Shown here one piece after another: positions 57,604-64,000 of a stretch of 64,000 nucleotides of DNA. The stretch is from Lumbricus terrestris. Lineage: Eukaryota > Annelida > Clitellata > Crassiclitellata > Lumbricidae. A program made the translations under genes and the position numbers. The notes under the pieces are model-generated. The model saw nothing but the letters and a program-made list of their open reading frames with translations. It was not told the origin of the DNA and did no database searches. The stretch is taken from the NCBI GenBank assembly GCA_949752735.1, contig OX457044.1, positions 14,961,322 through 15,025,321 of the forward strand, read 5' to 3'. The number at the start of each line of letters is the position of its first letter. Position 1 is the stretch's first letter.

Positions 57604-57845
57604 ATTTTTCCATGCAAGAACTTTTGCCCCACCAGAATCTTTGCCCCACCAGAATTTTTGCCCTGCCAGAATTTTTCCCTGTCAGAACTTTTGCCCTGCC
57701 AAAATTTTACAGTCTTTACCCTACCAAAAGTTTAGCTCCGTCAGAACTTTTGCCCCGCCAGAAAATTGCCTGCCAGATTTTGTTCTCTTCATGAACTTTT
57801 GCCCTATCAGAATTTTGCCCTACCAGAACTTATGCCCTGCCAGAG
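57604..57845. repeat. 16-17 bp repeat TTTTGCCCTGCCAGAA
   Basis: About 12 degenerate copies lie inside the right half of the hAT element at 55964-57998. Confidence 0.88.
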
Positions 57846-58006
57846 AGCGGACCGACGTGAACAGTAAGAAGCAATATGCCCGAACAAATTCTCCCAGGGT
57901 AAAATTTCTGGCAGTGCAACGACCAGGGCAACAGCCAGGGCAAAGGCTTTTTTGGCAGGGCATTTGCCTTGCCATGCCCTGGCGTAGCGCCGCCACTGGT
58001 GGCTTA

Positions 58007-58498
58007 CTTCCATTTCCTCAAAGACGGCAATAAATTGATCTGCTGACCTTATCGTCATAATCGCCATATCTCATACCGGTAAGAATCGCAGCACTCTAAC
58101 TTGTCTGTCCAAAGTCTACTAAAATTATATGCTGATTAGGCCTATGTTATTTTTGCAGCTATAGGTATCTGCTGCAGTAGTTAAAGCGGAACGCCGTTCC
58201 CACGCATTTTAAACCTTACCATCTGGTCTGATAACTGCTGATTTTACATGCCGCTGCATGTGATGAGGCGCCGGTCAATGATCTAGAGTTAGACGTGAAA
58301 TCGATGTTTTGTTGGGTTTAGACCACAGGAGGTCAACATCATCGAGGGACATAACAGTAGAAAACTTAGGTTCCTGAAACACACACCGAAGCTGGAAAGA
58401 CGCAGCAGTGTAGCGGTCGGTTGTGGCTATAGCTACAGTATTAAATCGGAAGACATGAAGGAAGGTTGGTAGATTATTAAAGCTATGATTTGTCGCTT
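58007..58498. other. Unassigned sequence
   Basis: Nothing recognisable. Confidence 0.45.
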
Positions 58499-58506
58499 AA
58501 CAATAA

Positions 58507-58846
58507 CAGGACTTTTAAAAAGAAATTTGTAGAACTGCACAACCAGAACTTCTTTTTAGTGCGGTTTTGTTTGGCGAAGGTTTCTCGACGTTTCTGAAAT
58601 TTTTTCCAAGAAATGTCGCAAGTCGGCGACGAAAAACCGGATGACCTTTTTAGCCATCGACTTGAAAACTTGATTTATTTCACCTTCCTGCTTGTTTTCC
58701 ACTGCACATGTCCTTCTTCTTCCGTGGTAAACCGGCCTGCAATTACCTCTTTCTAATGATTTCCACTGCACATAACTGCTTTTACAACTGCACATATGCA
58801 TTTGCAACTGCACATTTTGTGTAGAACTGCACGTTAAAAAACCCTG
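58507..58846. mobile_element. hAT-type MITE family B, copy 1, 340 bp
   Basis: The ends CAGGACTTTTAAAAAG and inverse CAGGGTTTTTTAACG flank the element. The duplications AACAATAA (58499-58506) and AACAATAT (58847-58854) match at 7 of 8. ACTGCAC is reiterated at least six times near the ends. The 110-codon minus frame is an artefact. Confidence 0.85.
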
Positions 58847-58854
58847 AACAATAT

Positions 58855-59949
58855 TTATGGTTTCATTTACAAAATGTCGTTGGTGCATTTACTTCATTTT
58901 AGGTGAATCGTACTTTGACTGACTGTTCTATTAATTTGACCCATAGACTGAAGAAAAATCAAACAGTTACTGTAGGCCTATAGGCCTATTGTTGCAAAAT
59001 GAAAGGTATCACTTTAAGCTTAATCAAATTGGGATAGGTTAATTCTACGCTATAAATTCTGTGAGTTGACGATCCTTAGAACGATCGAATTTCTATGAAC
59101 AGGTGTTTTAAATGTCGACATAATGCGTTTGAATTGAAACAGGTGTTGGCCACCTGTATTTAAGCTCTAATTAGGCCTATAGGAACATAATTGTAAGTCA
59201 AATAGGTGCTCGCGGTCGATATCTATTTAAAACCACGTTGTAGTTTGGAGTTGTAGTTCGGCGATGTGTGGCCTTTTGTAACTTGCTATAATTGGCTGAC
59301 GACAAACTGTTCGCCATCCCGGTTGAGGCTAAGGTGTAACTGCATGGACGGTCGTGGGCGGCAGCCATACGCGCTTATTTTCAAATCTGCACGCCGTCCT
59401 GCCATCTATTAGGCTAGCACAGCCTGGAAAGGTGACGGACGTTCAAACACTTCTTTTTCTACACTTTAAGCACTTTTCCCCATACGTAACCTGTCATAAG
59501 CCTGATGTGCGTAGCCGAAATTAAGAAATCTTATATTATAATTCGAAAGTTTGTCCTTCCCTATGTGTGTCTGTTTGTACGGATTTTGACTATTCGTAAC
59601 AGAAAAGGCTCGAAAATGACAGAGCGGCGGTTTAATTTTTTTTGGGCAATTGATTATTACCCAAACTTAAAGGTCAACGCGACTATTTTCAGCTCTCAAT
59701 TAACTTTAGAACTCGAGTTATTAGCGTTTTAAGACAGATTTAATCAATAATTGCACACGCTAGCGCTTTAGTAAAGAGTCTACAGTCCGCATGACGTCAT
59801 ACTCGCCCAGTAATAATTTCCGAAGCGCCCCGCAGGGGCGGGTCGCGTTTGGCTTTTTGGGGAAGCGGTGAGGGGTGGAGGGTTGGCGAAAACTCGAAAT
59901 TTAGCGGTGAACGATGGCTACCACAGTGAAGTAGTGCTTAAAACCCTAA
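58855..59949. other. Unassigned sequence
   Basis: Nothing recognisable apart from several TAGGCCTA palindromes. Confidence 0.45.
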
Positions 59950-59956
59950 ATTTCCT

Positions 59957-61155
59957 GGACGGTCTTTGAAGGCAGAAAGACGGTCTTTGAAGACAGAGCT
60001 GGACGGTCTTTGAAGACAGAGCTGGACGGTCTTTGAAGACAGAAAGACGGTCTTTGAAGACAGAAAGACGGTCTTTGAAGACAGAAAGACGGTCTTTGAA
60101 GACAGAAAGACGGTCTTTGAAGACAGAGCTGGACGGTCTTTCAAGACAGAGCTGGACGGTCTTTGAAGACAGAGCTGGACGGTCTTTGAAGACAGAAAGA
60201 CGGTCTTTGAAGACAGAAAGACGGTCTTTGAAGACAGAAAGACGGTCTTTGAAGACAGAAAGACAATCTTTGAAGACAGAAAGACGGTCTTTGAAGACAG
60301 AGCTGGACGGTCTTTGAAGACAGAGCTGGACGGTCTTTGAAGACAGAGCTGTAATGTCTTTGAAGACAGAGCTGGACGGTCTTTGAAGACAGAGCTGGAC
60401 GGTCTTTGAAGACAGAAAGACGGTCTGTGAAGACAGAAAGACGGTCTTTGAAGACAGAAAGACGGTCTTTGAAGACAGAAAGACAATCTTTGAAGACAGA
60501 AAGACGGTCTTTGAAGACAGAGCTGGACGGTCTTTGAAGACAGAAAGACGGTCTTTGAAGACAGAAAGGCGGTCTTTGAAGACAGAAAGACGGTCTTTGA
60601 AGACAGAAAGACAATCTTTGAAGACAGAAAGACGGTCTTTGAAGACAGAGCTGGACGGTCTTTGAAGACAGAGCTGGACGGTCTTTGAAGACAGAGCTGT
60701 ACTGTCTTTGAAGACAGAGCTGGACGGTCTTTGAAGACAGAAAGACGGTCTTTGAAGACAGAAAGACGGTCTTTGAAGACAGAAAGACAGTCTTTGAAGA
60801 CAGAAAGACGGTCTTTGAAGACAGAAAGACAATCTTTGAAGACAGAAAGACGGTCTTTGAAGACAGAAAGACGGTCTTTGAAGACAGAAAGACGGTCTTT
60901 GAAGACAGAAAGACAGTCTTTGAAGACAGAAAGACAATCTTTTAAGACAGAAAGACGGTCTTTGAAGACAGAAAGACGGTCTTTGAAGACAGAAAGACGG
61001 TCTTTGAAGACAGAAAGACGGTCTTTGAAGACAGAAAGACAGTCTTTGAAGACAAAAAGACGGTCTTTGAAGACACAAAGACGGTCTTCGAAGACAGAAA
61101 GACGGTCTTTGAAGACAGAAAGACGGTCTTCGAAGGCAGAAAGACGGTCTTCTCA
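59957..61155. repeat. 21/23-bp satellite, ~55 copies
   Basis: The 21-bp unit is CGGTCTTTGAAGACAGAAAGA. A 23-bp form ends in GAGCTGGA instead of GAAAGA. The two forms alternate in blocks (runs of 3-5 of one, then 2-5 of the other), giving a higher-order pattern on the left two thirds; the right third is pure 21-bp. Each unit contains GTCTT-TG-AAGAC, a small inverted repeat. Frames up to 386 codons are artefacts of the period. Confidence 0.95.
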
Positions 61156-61319
61156 GCTGATCGGAGTTGACATGATGAGCGCGAGGTGAACAGAATTGGA
61201 TGAATATTTAAAACTAATTTGCAACTGTTGGATGAACTCGGAATGGAAAAGAACGTAGAGCTATGGACTCACCGTGCACCCGCTGTGCCTCCTACATGTA
61301 CTTGTATATATTCTCTCAT

Positions 61320-62056
<737 letters not shown>

Positions 62057-62064
62057 GTGTATTG

Positions 62065-62490
62065 CTGGGCTTTTTCAAAGAAATTTGTAGAATTGCACAA
62101 CCAGGAACTTTTTAAGTGCGGCTTTGTGTGGCGAAATATTTCTCGTCGTTTCAGAAAATTTTCTCGAGAAATGTCGCAAATCGGCCACAAAAAACTGATG
62201 ACTTTTTTAGTCGTTTGTTCAGAAATTTGTTCCAAGTTTTTGTCAGAAATTTCGCAACGAAATATCGGCGACGAAAAAACTGATGACCTTTTTTAAGCCA
62301 CCAACTTCCCAAATTGATTTATTTCACCTTCCTGCTTATTTTTCACGGCACATCTCTGCACATGTCCTTCTTCTTCCGTGATTAACCGGCCTGCAATTAC
62401 CTTTTTCTAATGATTTCCACTGCACAAGACTGCTTTTACAACTGCACGAATGCATTTACAACTGCACATTTTGTTTTTAAAAAAGCCCTG
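62065..62490. mobile_element. hAT-type MITE family B, copy 2, 426 bp
   Basis: The ends CTGGGCTTTTTC and inverse CAGGGCTTTTTT flank it. The duplications GTGTATTG (62057-62064) and GTGTACTG (62491-62498) match at 7 of 8. It is homologous to 58507-58846 along its length, with a ~85-bp extra segment. ACTGCAC and TTGCAC words recur near the right end. Confidence 0.85.
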
Positions 62491-62689
62491 GTGTACTGCG
62501 TCCATATTGAAAAGGACAAAACCGAGGCCAGCAAGACCATCGACGATCCGCGCAGATATTGTACGAATGACAAATTAACGAATAATGACGACGATGTTTT
62601 GCCTGCGGCGCTGGTTGCCACTGGAGCCGCAGTGATGTACGCTGGATAGAGAGAGAGATAGTATGCTATTGCCTACTCTAGAAGGGTAA

Positions 62690-62840
62690 GAGAATGGCGG
62701 AGAAAGGGATGTACTGGAAGTGCCACCAGTGCAACAGAGAAGCAGAGAATGAAGGGAGGTATACTGTGGCAGAGAATGGCGGAGAAAGGAAGGTAATGCG
62801 GCAGAGGAGCAGAGAATGACGGATAAAGGGAGGTCTTCTT
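62690..62840. repeat. Imperfect ~60-70 bp tandem repeat
   Basis: AGAGAATGGCGGAGAAAGG recurs at ~62690 and ~62773, with a third form at ~62812. Confidence 0.75.
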
Positions 62841-62849
62841 GTCTATTCA

Positions 62850-64000
62850 TCTATAGCCTATATAGGCCCTATAGGCTTAGTCAATCTCGAGGTGTTAAAA
62901 GCTGGCCTCATTGGCCCAATGGTGCAGGCTACATACATGGAGACATGCATTAGCCTACAGTTTCATTTTGCCCACGATCCTTGCTTTATAAACTCAAAGA
63001 CAAAAGGTAGGTATAATATGCTGAAGGTCTTTCGTACAATATTATTGCACGTCGGGTATTATAGGCATGCACATTCGATTGATGATTGGTCATTGAAGAG
63101 TGCCGCCTAAAAGGATCAGAAATGCGTGTGTAGACTATGATATACTAGCAATAAACAAATCGTATGCATGCTGATGCAGCTGCTTCCTTGAGTCTCCGTC
63201 GCACAAGTCTGTGTGAACGACATCCAAGGATTTGCCAACGTCAATATTAACCCAATTAATATGTCATTAGACCTGTCACTATGTCACTACGTCGTCAAAC
63301 CAATTTTAGCAGGCCTATTGGATTGGATTCAAGTCGCTAGTGCTACAATTGAAATACGTCTGCATATAGGCCACTCAGTATAGAAGACACCTCCGTTAAA
63401 TGTTCTACACGTCTAGATGAAGCCTATATAGGCCTACTGTATTTCGTGCTAACAGGAGAAGAATTTTATTATTGAAATCGAGCTACTCGTGCAAGATTCA
63501 ACTTTTCCAGTGATCTTCGCAAGAAAAAAAAACATATCTGGTGCCATAATGATAAGGGATAGCTTAAGATTTTTCGACTGTTATGTGGTGCAATTAGATT
63601 TGATGATTAGGCATAACTCTGAAGTCAGTCTGAAGTGATTGATTCGCGATGATGCAATGCCCTGCAGCCTGTATTTCTGTCCAGGTCACCGGTTGTATAG
63701 GCCTACGAGTCACGAAGGTCAAAAGCCTGTCTAGAAATGCATTAGTCTAGAGTTCGGCAATTATCCTTTATGCCTTGTACAGCATGATAACGACGATATA
63801 TGATTATTTTGATAATTATGGACTGAATGCTAAAAGCAGAAACCAATTAAGCGAAGCATTTGAAATGGGCGTAGGCCTATACACTCAACACTCTTAGCCT
63901 ATAGGCCGGTCGACGAGTGCAATGTATTGAGCGAAATTACAGATCAACCCCAGAGGAATTAACGTAATACTATGCTCCCAAAGATTGAAAGCGATTCCCT
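62850..64000. other. Unassigned sequence, rich in TAGGCCTA-type palindromes
   Basis: CTATATAGGCC and TAGGCCTA words recur (62862, 63303, 63370, 63433, 63700, 63873). No gene or transposon end recognised. Confidence 0.5.

Larger units (their letters stand above)
55964..57998. mobile_element. hAT-type element containing a mariner-type insertion
   Basis: The left end starts CAGCCAGACAC and reaches AGCCAGGGCATAGCCAGGG; the right end, inverted, is CAGTGGCGGCGCTACGCCAG followed by GGCAT. The perfect 8-bp duplication GTGGCTTA lies at 55956-55963 and 57999-58006. CCAGGGCA is reiterated near both ends, a likely binding-site array. Without the mariner-type insert the element is ~850 bp. No hAT transposase was found. 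Confidence 0.88.

Noticed and set aside
59918..61078. 386-codon minus-strand repeat protein
   Set aside because: The frame is open because the main period (21 bp) is a multiple of three. Frame breaks at the 23-bp units are compensated by chance, and other frames are equally open.

Overview
The window is animal nuclear DNA. It has GT-AG introns, L2-like LINEs, a tRNA-derived SINE with pol III A and B boxes, Ty3/gypsy fragments, protocadherin ectodomain sequence, and almost no long host reading frames. The palindrome TAGGCCTA recurs throughout. I take the source to be a repeat-rich marine invertebrate genome, but the phylum cannot be fixed from sequence alone. I see no bacterial operon, CRISPR array, rRNA gene or genuine tRNA gene.

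Layout: 1-1.1 kb holds the decayed 3' end of a minus-strand gypsy-like element. 1.8-7.6 kb is a tandem array of ~1.42-kb units. 8.0-8.5 kb is a 30-bp minisatellite. 9.1-10.0 kb is a G-rich tandem duplication, one copy of which carries a small hAT MITE. 11.35-14.45 kb is a complete hAT transposon (perfect 8-bp target duplication) with a two-exon transposase broken by one frameshift. 15.8-20.1 kb is a 79-bp satellite with its longer ancestral units preserved at both ends. 20.5-22.9 kb is a protocadherin pseudogene split by two SINEs. 25.7-28.6 kb is an open gag-protease ORF without reverse transcriptase, followed by an inverted piece of the same gag that was itself split by a 2.36-kb DNA transposon.

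32.3-35.7 kb is a foldback-like structure: 15-16 bp repeats in inverted orientation flank ~43 copies of a 46-bp repeat. 36.7-37.9 kb is a relic of a transposon-associated ORF cut by a SINE. 38.7-41.9 kb contains the best host-gene evidence: two phase-compatible minus-strand exons, one encoding a PAN/Apple domain, whose intron has been filled by two L2-like LINEs lying tail to tail. 42.9-44.4 kb is strand-asymmetric low complexity. 44.4-46.3 kb is a second member of the transposon group seen at 28.6 kb, carrying a hAT MITE. 49.35-50.65 kb is a three-deep nest of hAT elements, each with a perfect 8-bp target duplication. 51.1-52.4 kb is a mariner-type element. 55.96-58.0 kb is a hAT element with a mariner-type element inside it. 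58.5 and 62.1 kb are two copies of another hAT MITE. 59.95-61.15 kb is a 21/23-bp satellite.

The window is mostly layers of insertions. Eleven hAT insertions can be bounded, ten with matching 8-bp target duplications (7 or 8 of 8 bases) and one more weakly (6 of 8). No operon-like functional system is visible. The most unusual structures are the hAT nest, the foldback/minisatellite composite, and the inverted gag fragment that lacks 99 bp spanning the protease active site.
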